From Anaerolineales bacterium UBA5797 (GTDB taxonomy: Bacteria > Chloroflexota > Anaerolineae > Anaerolineales > Villigracilaceae): 64,000 nucleotides of DNA. A model generated the notes under the pieces. The model worked only from the letters and a program-made list of their open reading frames with translations. It ran no database searches and had not been told where the DNA came from. A program made the translations under genes and the position numbers. The stretch lies in contig DIDP01000056.1 in the NCBI GenBank assembly GCA_002418205.1, positions 22,722 through 86,721 of the forward strand, written 5' to 3'. Of this stretch, positions 1 to 8,639 are shown in pieces. Position 1 is the first letter of the stretch. Each line of letters begins with the position of its first letter.

Positions 1-2320
1 CCAGTCCCAACCCAAGACCTCGGTAGCCCAGTTGGATGCTGCGTTCCGAACGGCTGAACTCGTTAAAGATCGAGTCCTGCTCCTGCAAAGGGATTCCCAA
101 CCCGGTGTCATGGACTTTTACTGTTACAGTCCCGCCCGAGGCTTCAACGCTGAAGTTGACTGTCCCTTTGTCTGTGAACTTGATGGCATTATTGACGAGG
201 TTTAAAGCCACCTGCCTCAGGCGGGTTACATCGCCCCATACCCACAAACCACCCTCCGGTAAACTGACCTGCCACCTCAGATCTTTATCGTTCGCCAGTT
301 GCCTGCCGCTCTCTGCTACCATGCGCAAAGCTTGACCCATGTCCACGAAATCCATGTTCAGGCGCAACTGCCCCGCCTCGCTCGTGGCAAGGTCGAGAAC
401 GTCACCGATCAACCCACCGAGGTGCTGGGCATATGCCTGAATGCGTTCCACATCCTTTTGCACTGGTTCCGAAAGCGGCGATTCGCCCTCTTCATTTTCC
501 TGTAACAGGACTCCACTCAAACCAACGATCAAATTCAAAGGTGTCCGCAACTCATGGCTGATGGTGGAAAGGAAGCGGCTCTTCATCCGGTTGGCTTCCT
601 CGGCCGCCCGTCGATCCTCCACTGCCTGATGATACAGGCGCGCCGTGTTGAACGCGCCGCCCAGTTGCTGCACGATTGCTCCATACAGGTCGAGCTGTTC
701 CGTGCCGAACGCCATAAACCCCAATTGATCCGAATGTGCCACCAATGGAATCAACGTCAATTGAAATGGCTCAACTGAATCCATCAAAGACAACGGAGGA
801 AATTCCCTGCCAGGGACGCGCACAATTTCCCGCGAGCCTGTGAGGTTACGAATATTGATCCATGCTACAGGATTCGCTTCATCAGCTTCAAACAGAGCCA
901 ACAACGCTGTATCGATCCCCAGGTCAGGCAGGTGCCGCGCCAGGATATCGTAGATCTGGGTTTCGTCCAACGCATCGAGCAAACGGTCTGTCAACAGGCT
1001 CATGCGGCTTGACGTCCAGCGTTCACGGAGCACATAGTTCCGGTGCTGCTTCTGCATCTGGTGGCTGAGTAAAGCCTGTGCATTCATTAACAATTGTTGG
1101 ACGAACCTGGCAGAGGCTGGATTCGCCTTTGAAGCGACTCCAAGCAAAGCGACCGCTCCCTCCCAGACAGACGCATCGTCCTCCCCGACATCTGTTCGCC
1201 GCACAACATTTTGAAGCACCAGCTCAAACTTTTTCCCATCCCCCTCGCGAACGCTGACGGCGAATCCCTCTGCCAGTGCCTGGCACAACCGGTGGCATTC
1301 CTCCTCCGCCAGGTTATGCGCGTGACTCATCACAATGGAGGACATTGAAGCGATAAGTTGCGCCTCCGTATGGACCTCGTACGCCGATGAAGCGATGTCA
1401 TCGCCGCACCCACAAGATGCCCGTGTCACCAGCCGGGTGCGGACCTTGATGGCATCTGTGAGTTCCTTTCCCTGTAAATGTTCATGGAGATGTTTCAGCG
1501 CCTGATACCCCATATCAAACAACGATACATGCACACTGCTCAACCCCGGCTCATGCGCCGCGCCTTCGAGTCGATTATCGAACCCGATGATCGCCACATC
1601 ATTTGGAATTTTCCTGCCTGCCTCCTCCAATGCCTGCATTGCCCCCAGCGCGGATTCATCATTGCTGGCCAGCACCGCCGTGAACGGCATGCCGCTGTTC
1701 ATGATCTCCCACATCGCCGCATACCCCCCATCATAGACATGCCTGCCGTAGGCAATGAGACCTGCATCAAGCTCCAGACCGTGCTCATTCAAATAGGCCC
1801 GGTATGCAGATAACCGTTCGCCGGAGTCGCCGCTGAGGTCCGTTTGTGAGCCGGCGATGAAGGCGATTTGCCGATGTCCATGCGCAATCAAATGCTGCAG
1901 CGCCTCCCGAATCCCGCCTGCGTTGTCCGCCATGATGGTCGGTCCCTGTTCCCCTGCCCCAATGAACAGGACGGGGTGCCCGTCCGCAATCAAACCCTGA
2001 ATATATTCCGAGCGTCCCTGAGTATGCAGCGGATTGGCGACAAGCAGGGCATCCGTGTTCGACGGATCGATGGGCACGAAGTCCACTTCAGGCGAGAGGT
2101 CAGGCCACGCGGGGCGTAGTGGATCCAAAGGACTGGCGGAGGGACCAATACCACATCCCAACAACAGGTTGCATCCCAACTCCTTTGCTGCGTGGCTGAT
2201 CCCCCGAAAGACCGGTGCAAGATAACTCAGGTTTGTGGCGGTACGGTAGAACTGCCAGCCAGCCAGTACAGCGATCGTTGGCCTGCCATTTGGGTACCTT
2301 GGTGAAATTCGGAGAGTCAT
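1..2320 (-). CDS. Sensor histidine kinase with N-terminal sugar-binding-protein-like domain (partial, 3' end off window)
   Basis: The minus-strand frame opens at the ATG at 2320 and stays open to the left edge, so the C-terminus is missing. The first 300 or so residues read as a LacI/periplasmic-binding-protein fold (early motif RPTIAVLAGWQFY), but no helix-turn-helix precedes it and no signal peptide or membrane segment is visible. A GAF-like region follows. Then comes a HisKA dimerisation helix with the phospho-acceptor in STISHELRTP (His about 589), an N-box (LNLVNNAIKFT, about 705) and a G1 box (DTGLGIP). The window ends at the second glycine box. This suggests a cytosolic sugar-responsive kinase, possibly continuing into a receiver domain. 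A -10-like TATAAT (2334-2339, minus) lies 13 bases before the start. It is divergent from the sugar kinase and aldolase genes, which it could control. The domain reading is firm; the ligand is unknown. Confidence 0.85.
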   Translation of the reverse strand, partial: MTLRISPRYPNGRPTIAVLAGWQFYRTATNLSYLAPVFRGISHAAKELGCNLLLGCGIGPSASPLDPLRPAWPDLSPEVDFVPIDPSNTDALLVANPLHTQGRSEYIQGLIADGHPVLFIGAGEQGPTIMADNAGGIREALQHLIAHGHRQIAFIAGSQTDLSGDSGERLSAYRAYLNEHGLELDAGLIAYGRHVYDGGYAAMWEIMNSGMPFTAVLASNDESALGAMQALEEAGRKIPNDVAIIGFDNRLEGAAHEPGLSSVHVSLFDMGYQALKHLHEHLQGKELTDAIKVRTRLVTRASCGCGDDIASSAYEVHTEAQLIASMSSIVMSHAHNLAEEECHRLCQALAEGFAVSVREGDGKKFELVLQNVVRRTDVGEDDASVWEGAVALLGVASKANPASARFVQQLLMNAQALLSHQMQKQHRNYVLRERWTSSRMSLLTDRLLDALDETQIYDILARHLPDLGIDTALLALFEADEANPVAWINIRNLTGSREIVRVPGREFPPLSLMDSVEPFQLTLIPLVAHSDQLGFMAFGTEQLDLYGAIVQQLGGAFNTARLYHQAVEDRRAAEEANRMKSRFLSTISHELRTPLNLIVGLSGVLLQENEEGESPLSEPVQKDVERIQAYAQHLGGLIGDVLDLATSEAGQLRLNMDFVDMGQALRMVAESGRQLANDKDLRWQVSLPEGGLWVWGDVTRLRQVALNLVNNAIKFTDKGTVNFSVEASGGTVTVKVHDTGLGIPLQEQDSIFNEFSRSERSIQLGYRGLGLGL

Positions 2321-2539
2321 CTGGCCTGTTTTGATTATACACTGCTGATATTTCAGGTGATGAGCCGTTTACATGAGGATGGACTCTAAAAACAATATCG
2401 TCCGAAGTTGATGCACAGCGTATTTGATGTGGACAAAACCATATCGCATCTTGATCATCACAACCGCAGCCGTGTTTGTCAGGGAGGGAATCCCCGGTTA
2501 TGCTTCAATGACTTGTCAATGTGCAAGTAAAATGGAGAC

Positions 2540-3040
2540 ATGCAGCCTTCTGGATTTCTGGTCATGGGCGTTTCGGGCTCCGGCAAGACGACGCTGGGAA
2601 AAGCCCTGGCGCAAAAACTGGGGTGGGTGTTTCTGGATGGGGATGACTTCCACCCTCCGGCGAACATTGCCAAAATGGCCGCCGGGATTCCCCTCGACGA
2701 TTCAGACCGCGCCCCCTGGCTTGCCTCGTTGCACGAACGGCTCTTGTCCACGCTGAAAGCGGATCGTCATCCCGTCCTTGCATGTTCCGCATTGAAGGAA
2801 AACTATCGCAGCCAATTATTGGATGGACTTCAAGGCATCGAGGTGGTCTTTCTCAAGGGAAGTTTTGAATTAATCCGATCACGCATGTCTGAGCGGGAGG
2901 ATCACTATATGAAATCCGGGATGTTGCGAAGCCAGTTCGATACATTGGAAGAACCGCGCGATGCGTTGGTTCTGGATATTTCCAAACCTGTAGACGAATT
3001 GATCGATGTGATCATAAAGACATATTTTGAAAAGGGTTGA
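2540..3040 (+). CDS. gntK: Gluconokinase (GntK type)
   Basis: This 166-residue protein has the size and motifs of the GntK family of P-loop gluconate kinases, which make 6-phosphogluconate from gluconate and ATP in the cytosol. The Walker A motif GVSGSGKTT sits at residues 10-18. It is followed by the family hallmark DGDDFHPPANIAKM, which contacts the substrate, and later by ACSALKENYR. The start at 2540 has a short GGAG ribosome site at 2534-2537. It is four bases upstream of the aldolase gene and probably co-transcribed with it. The two may handle one aldonate or deoxysugar substrate, so the true substrate could differ from gluconate. Confidence 0.9.
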   Translation: MQPSGFLVMGVSGSGKTTLGKALAQKLGWVFLDGDDFHPPANIAKMAAGIPLDDSDRAPWLASLHERLLSTLKADRHPVLACSALKENYRSQLLDGLQGIEVVFLKGSFELIRSRMSEREDHYMKSGMLRSQFDTLEEPRDALVLDISKPVDELIDVIIKTYFEKG

Positions 3041-3044
3041 TCTC

Positions 3045-3866
3045 ATGCCTGCGAAAAATATTTTTGACCTTGACGTTCTATTGATCCAACTTGGACAAGT
3101 TGGAAAACGCCTGACGGAGATCGGCGCCTCCGAAGGCGCGGCGGGGAATCTATCCGTATGTGTGCGCGGAGACCTGGATGTCACCGCTCGATTTCCTGAT
3201 ATGCAGGTTGTCGAACTGCCTTTGTCCGCCCCGGAACTGGCAGGTGCAACGATCATCGTTACGGGGTCGGGCAGACGATTGCGCGAGATCGTCGATTCGC
3301 CAACTGCCAATCTCGCCTGTGTGGTCGTGAACGAGGATGGGATGACCGGCAGGATGTTCAGGTCGCGGGATTGCGAGTTCAAGCGGGTGACCAGCGAATT
3401 CAATTCGCATCTGGCAATCCATCATGATCGGCTGAAATCGAGTTCCGCCCGGTACAATGCTGTACTGCATGCCCAGCCTGTCCACCTTACATATCTGAGT
3501 CACATCCCTGCTTATCAGGATGAGAGGTATTTCAATACGCATCTATTTCGATGGCAGCCTGAAACCATCTTGAGTATCCCGGAAGGGATCGGGATGATTC
3601 CGTTCATTGTGAACGGCTCGGATGAACAAATGTCTGCGACCGTGCGTTCGATGCAGGATCATCGGGTCGTCATGTGGGCGCGGCACGGAGTGGTGGCGCG
3701 ATCGGATGATTCGCTCTTTCAGGCGCTCGATCTGGTGGAGTACGCCGAAACGGCGGCTCATTACGAGTATCTGAACCTGTCTGCCGGTGAAAAAGCGGAC
3801 GGTCTCAGCCCGGAGCAGATCCGTCAAATCTGCGAGGCGTGGAACGTCAGGCAGGGGATCTTCTGA
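3045..3866 (+). CDS. Class II aldolase, rhamnulose-1-phosphate aldolase (RhaD)-like
   Basis: The 273-residue product matches the RhaD branch of class II (zinc) aldolases in length and order of motifs. These are GAAGNLSV near residue 35, the phosphate-binding VTGSGRRLR, the zinc-ligand region LHAQPVHLTYL, the PEGIGMIPF segment and the late zinc histidine in ARHGVVA. Known relatives split rhamnulose-1-phosphate into dihydroxyacetone phosphate and lactaldehyde. I chose the ATG at 3045, with AAGGG at 3032-3036, over the TTG at 3027, which lies inside gntK. It is directly downstream of gntK and may be translationally coupled. No rhamnose isomerase or kinase is nearby, so the sugar is uncertain. 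Confidence 0.82.
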   Translation: MPAKNIFDLDVLLIQLGQVGKRLTEIGASEGAAGNLSVCVRGDLDVTARFPDMQVVELPLSAPELAGATIIVTGSGRRLREIVDSPTANLACVVVNEDGMTGRMFRSRDCEFKRVTSEFNSHLAIHHDRLKSSSARYNAVLHAQPVHLTYLSHIPAYQDERYFNTHLFRWQPETILSIPEGIGMIPFIVNGSDEQMSATVRSMQDHRVVMWARHGVVARSDDSLFQALDLVEYAETAAHYEYLNLSAGEKADGLSPEQIRQICEAWNVRQGIF

Positions 3867-3944
3867 ACCGGTTTGGGCTGTGGATCGGCGTTGTATGGCG
3901 GGATCAGCCTTCGGCCTGGAGTGAGGCGGTGACCGTTGTCCTGC

Positions 3945-3973
3945 TTGCCAGAGAACGGATTTGAGTCTATACT
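3945..3973 (+). promoter_or_regulatory. Sigma-70-type promoter for the CBS gene
   Basis: TTGCCA at 3945-3950 is separated by 17 bases from TATACT at 3968-3973, about 38 bases before the CBS-protein start. Spacing and hexamers fit a housekeeping promoter. Its -10 hexamer, TATACT, is the same as that of the formate dehydrogenase promoter. Confidence 0.6.
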
Positions 3974-4011
3974 TCGGTGAAGTTCCGACCACAATTCAGA
4001 GGAGGCTGACC

Positions 4012-4449
4012 ATGGCAACCGTTCGTGACATAATCCGCAAGAAGGGCGGAGAAGTGTATTCGATTGCTCGCAATGCGAGCGTCTTTGAGGCGCTCAAGAT
4101 GATGGCAGACCTGAATACCGGCGCGTTGATGGTAATGGCCGAGGGGAAGGTGGACGGGATCCTTTCGGAACGTGACTGTGTGCGGCGGGTCGAGTTGCAC
4201 GGACGGAGTGCCAAGGATACCAGGGTGGAAGACATCATGACTTCCAAGGTGTTATATGCGCAGGCGAACCAATCGATCGAAGAGTGCGTCGCGATCATGC
4301 TCGATAAGAACATCCGGCACCTGCCCGTTTTCGAGGGTGACGAATTGATCGGGTTCATCTCGGCCCGCGACGCCCTGGCGGAACTGGTTGACCAGCAGAA
4401 GTTCATGATCTCACAGCTCGAACATTACATTACCGGCGGCGGACGATAA
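4012..4449 (+). CDS. CBS-domain pair protein
   Basis: The 145-residue protein is made almost entirely of two CBS domains. The first covers about residues 1-60 with TGALMVMAEGKVDGILSERD. The second covers about 75-140 with IRHLPVFEGDELIGFISARD. Such stand-alone CBS pairs bind adenosine nucleotides and act as energy sensors or regulators of partner enzymes. The start at 4012 follows a strong AGAGGAGG site (3998-4005), so an upstream TTG is not needed. It has its own promoter and precedes the amidase gene by 32 bases. The partner protein is unknown. Confidence 0.85.
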   Translation: MATVRDIIRKKGGEVYSIARNASVFEALKMMADLNTGALMVMAEGKVDGILSERDCVRRVELHGRSAKDTRVEDIMTSKVLYAQANQSIEECVAIMLDKNIRHLPVFEGDELIGFISARDALAELVDQQKFMISQLEHYITGGGR

Positions 4450-4481
4450 TCCCGCCATTTTAATTCAGAGGAGCCATCGGG

Positions 4482-5993
4482 ATGATCCTTCCGGAGTGGA
4501 CGATCTCAGAATTGCAGGAAAAAATGGAATCCGGCGAGTTGACTGCGCGTCAGCTCGCCGGTTTGTATCTCCAGCGCATTGAAGCGGTGGATAAGAGCGG
4601 ACCGTATATCAATTCGATCATCGAGTTGAACCCGGACGCGCTCGCGCTCGCGGAGAAGCTCGATGAGGAACGGAAGGCGGGAAAGGTGCGCGGAGCCTTG
4701 CATGGCATCCCCATTTTGATCAAGGATAATATCGATACGCACGACCGGATGCAGACCACTGCCGGTTCTCTGGCGCTGGAAGGAAACATCGCCGCACAGG
4801 ATGCCCACATCGTGAAGCAACTGCGCAAGGCGGGCGCGTTGATCCTGGGCAAGACGAACTTGAGCGAGTGGGCGAATTTCCGCGGCAAGCCTTCGGTCAG
4901 TGGGTGGTCGTCACGCGGCGGCTTGACGCGCAACCCGCACGCGTTGGACCGTTCGGCGTGCGGCTCTTCGTCCGGCTCCGGCGCGGCAGTGGCGGCGAAC
5001 CTGTGTATTGCCGCGGTCGGTACGGAAACCGATGGCTCGATCATCTGTCCGAGTCAGACGAATGGAATCGTGGGTATCAAGCCCACGCTTGGTTTGTTGA
5101 GTCGCAGTGGCATCATCCCGATCTCGCACAGCCAGGATACGCCCGGTCCGATGGCGCGCACGGTCAGGGATGCCGCGATCCTGCTAGGGGCGATGACGGG
5201 AGCCGATAAAACGGATCCAGCCACCAGGTCCGGCAGGAAGCGGGCACTGCGGGATTATTCGAAGTCCTTCGATTATGAGGGGCTCAAAGGTGCACGCATC
5301 GGCGTGGCGCGTAACATGGCGGGGTCGAATCCGAAGATCATCAAGATCTTCGAGTTGTGCCTGGAGGTCATGAAACAACTCGGCGCGGTCATCGTCGATC
5401 CTGCGGATGTGCCGAACTTCGATAAATTCAGCAAGACCGAAGTTGAAGTGCTGCATTATGAGTTCAAGGCGGATTTGAACAAATACCTCAAGGCGCTTGG
5501 CGAAGAGGCGCGCGTCCATTCGTTGGAGGATGTGATCAGGTTCAATGAGGAGAACGCCGACCGCGTGATGCCCTATTTCGGGCAGGAGCACATGCTCGCG
5601 GCGCAGGCGAAGGGTCCGTTGAGCGAGAAGAAGTACAGGGATGCGCTGGCGAAGAACCACCGCCTCACCCGCAAGGAGGGGCTCGACGCGGCGTTCCGCA
5701 AGCATAAACTCGATGCGATCGTTGTGCCCTCCGGCGGCCCGGCGTGGATGATCGACCTTGCGAACGGAGATGCGCTCAACTGGGATATGGAAAGCACTTC
5801 GCCGCCGGCGGTTGCCGGGTATCCGCATATCACCGTCCCGGCGGGATTCCTATTTGGATTGCCGGTTGGCATCTCGTTCATTGCAAAAGCCTGGCAGGAG
5901 GCTGATCTGATTAAATATGCCTATGCCTTCGAACAGGCGACCCAATATCGCAGACAGCCGCGTTATCTGCCCACTGCAAACTTAAATCCATAG
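4482..5993 (+). CDS. Amidase of the amidase-signature family
   Basis: This 503-residue cytosolic hydrolase has the amidase-signature Ser-cisSer-Lys layout. Lys81 lies in GIPILIKDNID, the serine-rich loop CGSSSGSGAAV is at about 160-170, and the nucleophile Ser186 is in TETDGSIICPS. The DGSII form, in place of the GGSIR form seen in GatA, argues for a free amidase rather than a tRNA amidotransferase subunit. No GatB or GatC is adjacent. The AGAGGAG site at 4467-4473 supports the start. The family cleaves carboxamides, aryl amides or peptide amides; the actual substrate cannot be read from sequence. Confidence 0.88.
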   Translation: MILPEWTISELQEKMESGELTARQLAGLYLQRIEAVDKSGPYINSIIELNPDALALAEKLDEERKAGKVRGALHGIPILIKDNIDTHDRMQTTAGSLALEGNIAAQDAHIVKQLRKAGALILGKTNLSEWANFRGKPSVSGWSSRGGLTRNPHALDRSACGSSSGSGAAVAANLCIAAVGTETDGSIICPSQTNGIVGIKPTLGLLSRSGIIPISHSQDTPGPMARTVRDAAILLGAMTGADKTDPATRSGRKRALRDYSKSFDYEGLKGARIGVARNMAGSNPKIIKIFELCLEVMKQLGAVIVDPADVPNFDKFSKTEVEVLHYEFKADLNKYLKALGEEARVHSLEDVIRFNEENADRVMPYFGQEHMLAAQAKGPLSEKKYRDALAKNHRLTRKEGLDAAFRKHKLDAIVVPSGGPAWMIDLANGDALNWDMESTSPPAVAGYPHITVPAGFLFGLPVGISFIAKAWQEADLIKYAYAFEQATQYRRQPRYLPTANLNP

Positions 5994-6031
5994 ATCACCT
6001 GTTGAAAATCATATCTTTATCGACTTTCATC

Positions 6032-6086
6032 CCGACCGGTCGGTGTTGACTTGTCAGACCTTTTGTTTCGGTCTATACTTTGACCG
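6032..6086 (+). promoter_or_regulatory. Formate dehydrogenase operon promoter with two dyads
   Basis: TTGTCA at 6051-6056 and TATACT at 6074-6079 are 17 bases apart and precede the NuoEF start at 6096. A perfect 12-base palindrome, CCGACCGGTCGG, lies just upstream at 6032-6043. A second dyad, CGGTC-N8-GACCG (6069-6086), wraps the -10 element. Both contain the half-site GGTC/GACC, so one dimeric regulator could bind both. No transcription terminator for the amidase is otherwise visible here. Confidence 0.55.
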
Positions 6087-6095
6087 GAGCAAATC

Positions 6096-7814
6096 ATGAC
6101 AGTCACTGAAACTTCCCAACTTCACACTGCGATCGAACCGTATATCCCATTGGGCCGCTCGGGGCTGTTGCCAGCCCTGCATGCGGCTCAAAAAATTTAT
6201 GGCTGGGTTTCCGAGCCGGTTGCCACCGAGATCGCAAAAGCCCTGCGCGTCCCGCTTGCCGATGTGCATGGCGTCATCGAGTTTTATTCCCTCTTTTACA
6301 ACGAACCGACCAGCACACATGTGATCCGCGTTTGTACGGATGTGGCATGTGCCCTCAAAGGTGGGGAGGGGATCCTGAACCACCTTTGTTCCCATCATGG
6401 ACTCAAACCGGGTCAGACGACCGAGGACCTGTCCCTGACCATCGAGGCGAGTCCCTGCCTGGGGCTTTGTGAGCATGCCCCGGTCGCTCTGGTGGATGAC
6501 CAAGCCGAAACGAACATCGATCTCGAAAAAGATACCTACGAGCTGGGTCGACCGCCATCGCATGTGTATGGCACGATCCGTTTGTTGACCGCGAATTGTG
6601 GAAACGGTACGACCTCACTGCCGAAGTATGGCGACTATGCCGCGTTCAAAAAAGCATTGGGCATGAAGCCCGAAGAGATCGTGAACGAGGTCAAGGCTTC
6701 CGGTCTGGTGGGACGCGGCGGAGCGGCGTTCCCGGCGGGCATCAAATGGGAGGGCGCGGCAAAAGCCGAAGCCGACCAGAAATATGTCGTCTGCAACGCG
6801 GACGAGTCCGAGCCGGGCACATTCAAGGACCGCGTCCTGCTTATCGACGATCCACATCGCACCATCGAAGGGATGCTGATCGCGGGCTATGCCATCGGCG
6901 CAAGCAAGGGTTATATTTACATCCGCGCGGAATATCCCTATATCTTCCCCGTGCTTGAAAATGCTTTGAAAGAATCGCGTGAAGCTGGACTGCTTGGAGA
7001 AAACATCCTTGGCGCCGGCTTTTCGTTCGATATTGAAGTCCGCGTTGGCGCGGGCGCTTACATCTGTGGCGAGGAGACCGCGCTGTTCGAGTCCATCGAG
7101 GGGAAGCGCGGCTTCCCGCGCATCAAACCGCCTTTCCCCACGACACATGGCGTCTTTGGCAAGCCGACGGTCATCAACAATGTCGAGACGTTGTGCAATG
7201 TGCCGTTGATCGTCTCGCAAGGCTCCGCTGAATATCGAAAGATCGGTACCGAGAAATCGCCGGGACCTAAACTATTCTGTGTCTCTGGTGATGTGGAACG
7301 GACCGGTGTTTACGAAATCCCGTTTGGTGTGACTCTGCGAGAGTTGCTCGAAATGGCGGGCGGCGTGAAGAGCGGCAAGGGATTGAAATCCATCCTCTTC
7401 GGCGGCGCGGCAGGGGCGTTCGCCACGTCCGAACATCTGGATGTAAAAATGACGTTCGAAGATTTGCGCGCGGCAGGCTTGCCTTTAGGCTCCGGCGTGG
7501 TCATGGTCTTCGACGAGACGCGGGATATGCGTCAGGTGCTCAAGAGTTTGGGTCACTTCTTTGCACATGAGTCGTGTGGAAAGTGCTATCCCTGCCAGAT
7601 GGGCACCCAGCGTCAGAAGGAAATACTGGATCGTGTAGCCAAAGGAAAGATCCTCCCGGAGGATTTCAACCGCCTGCAGGATGTGGGTTGGACGATGACG
7701 GACGCGAGTCTTTGCGGGTTGGGTCAAACAGCCGCGAGCGCGGTCCTGTCTGCGATGAAGTTGTGGCCTGAAATCTTTGTTGAAGGTCAAATGTCGCAGG
7801 TTGACGGTCAGTAG
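6096..7814 (+). CDS. Fused NuoE-NuoF-type NADH-oxidising subunit of formate dehydrogenase
   Basis: The 572-residue protein joins two complex-I-like subunits. Residues 1-165 are NuoE-like, with the [2Fe-2S] cysteines 80, 85, 121 and 125 in VCTDVAC and ASPCLGLC. Residues 175-560 are NuoF-like: the NADH site GLVGRGGAAFPAGIKW (203-218), the FMN loop CNADESEPGTF, and [4Fe-4S] cysteines 494, 497, 500 and 540 in ESCGKCYPC and ASLCGLG. It would pass electrons between NAD and the iron-sulfur chain of the adjacent formate dehydrogenase. The gene is first in the operon, 17 bases after the promoter's -10. Similar fused subunits occur in bifurcating hydrogenases, but no hydrogenase is present here. Confidence 0.88.
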   Translation: MTVTETSQLHTAIEPYIPLGRSGLLPALHAAQKIYGWVSEPVATEIAKALRVPLADVHGVIEFYSLFYNEPTSTHVIRVCTDVACALKGGEGILNHLCSHHGLKPGQTTEDLSLTIEASPCLGLCEHAPVALVDDQAETNIDLEKDTYELGRPPSHVYGTIRLLTANCGNGTTSLPKYGDYAAFKKALGMKPEEIVNEVKASGLVGRGGAAFPAGIKWEGAAKAEADQKYVVCNADESEPGTFKDRVLLIDDPHRTIEGMLIAGYAIGASKGYIYIRAEYPYIFPVLENALKESREAGLLGENILGAGFSFDIEVRVGAGAYICGEETALFESIEGKRGFPRIKPPFPTTHGVFGKPTVINNVETLCNVPLIVSQGSAEYRKIGTEKSPGPKLFCVSGDVERTGVYEIPFGVTLRELLEMAGGVKSGKGLKSILFGGAAGAFATSEHLDVKMTFEDLRAAGLPLGSGVVMVFDETRDMRQVLKSLGHFFAHESCGKCYPCQMGTQRQKEILDRVAKGKILPEDFNRLQDVGWTMTDASLCGLGQTAASAVLSAMKLWPEIFVEGQMSQVDGQ

Positions 7815-7867
7815 ATGGTTTGGCCTTTGACCTTGGACTTTCAACTTTCGACTTACAAGGTGAGATT

Positions 7868-8569
7868 ATGACAGTCACTTTTCAAATGGACGGCAAGGAA
7901 ATTACAGTCGAAGACGGCATGACCCTGCTGGAAGCCGCGCGGGAACAAGGGATCGATATTCCCACCATCTGCTTCCACGAAGCGACGAAGGCAAATGGAC
8001 TGTGCCGCATCTGCGTGGTGGAAGTCGAGGGGTGGAGGCTGCTCCAGCCGGCGTGCATCGTCAAGGCCGCGGCAGAGATGAAGGTTCAGACGCGAAGCGA
8101 GAAGGTCGTGCGCGCGCGCAGGACAATTCTGGAAATGTTGGCATCCACGATGGATTTGTCGGACGCGCCTGAGATCCTGACGATGATGGACGAGTACGGC
8201 GCGGGCGCGGACCGCTTCCCGGATGCAGAGCGGCGCGAGTCGGAGGTCAAGGACGACAACCCGATGTACATCCGCGATTACTCGAAGTGCCTGTTGTGCT
8301 GGCGCTGTGTGCAAGTCTGCGCGGAAGATGCGCAATACACGTACGCCATCAACTTCGAGGGGCGCGGCTACGAGACGCAGATCGGCACGTTCTTCGACAA
8401 ATCCATTCCTGAAACGACTTGTGTGTTGTGCGGTCAATGTGTGGGCGTCTGTCCCACGGGCGCGTTGAAGCCGAAGCGGCAATTTTTACTGGAGTCAGGG
8501 ATGAAGCCTGAGGAGATCAGCGTGTTGAATACGGGAAGAAAGAGAAGGAAGGAAAAGACTAACCGCTAA
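7868..8569 (+). CDS. NuoG-N-terminus-like iron-sulfur subunit of formate dehydrogenase
   Basis: The 233-residue protein begins with a plant-type [2Fe-2S] ferredoxin fold with cysteines 35, 46, 49 and 63. It ends with two [4Fe-4S] clusters, CLLCWRCVQVC (141-151) and CVLCGQCVGVC (185-195). The histidine-ligated cluster of true NuoG is not evident. It is the expected electron bridge between the formate dehydrogenase catalytic subunit and NuoEF. I chose the ATG at 7868, with AAGGTGAG just upstream, over an in-frame start at 7820. The last two codons and the stop lie inside a palindromic repeat element (8562-8627), so the C-terminal tail may have been reset by that insertion. Confidence 0.88.
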   Translation: MTVTFQMDGKEITVEDGMTLLEAAREQGIDIPTICFHEATKANGLCRICVVEVEGWRLLQPACIVKAAAEMKVQTRSEKVVRARRTILEMLASTMDLSDAPEILTMMDEYGAGADRFPDAERRESEVKDDNPMYIRDYSKCLLCWRCVQVCAEDAQYTYAINFEGRGYETQIGTFFDKSIPETTCVLCGQCVGVCPTGALKPKRQFLLESGMKPEEISVLNTGRKRRKEKTNR

Positions 8570-8627
8570 GAGCGCCAAGTTCGCCAAGAAGAAAAAAGAT
8601 CTTTGCGTTCTTCGCGGGCTTTGCGGT
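8562..8627. repeat. Imperfect palindromic intergenic repeat
   Basis: The left arm (8562-8591, beginning ACCGCTAAGAGCGCC) is an imperfect reverse complement of the right arm (8600-8627, ending GGGCTTTGCGGT), with an A-rich centre. It resembles widely dispersed non-coding palindromes of the form CTTTGCG..CTTTGCGGT seen in many environmental genomes. It supplies the stop codon of the upstream gene and abuts the ribosome site of the selenoprotein gene. Confidence 0.7.
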
Positions 8628-8639
8628 AAGGAGTGTTTG

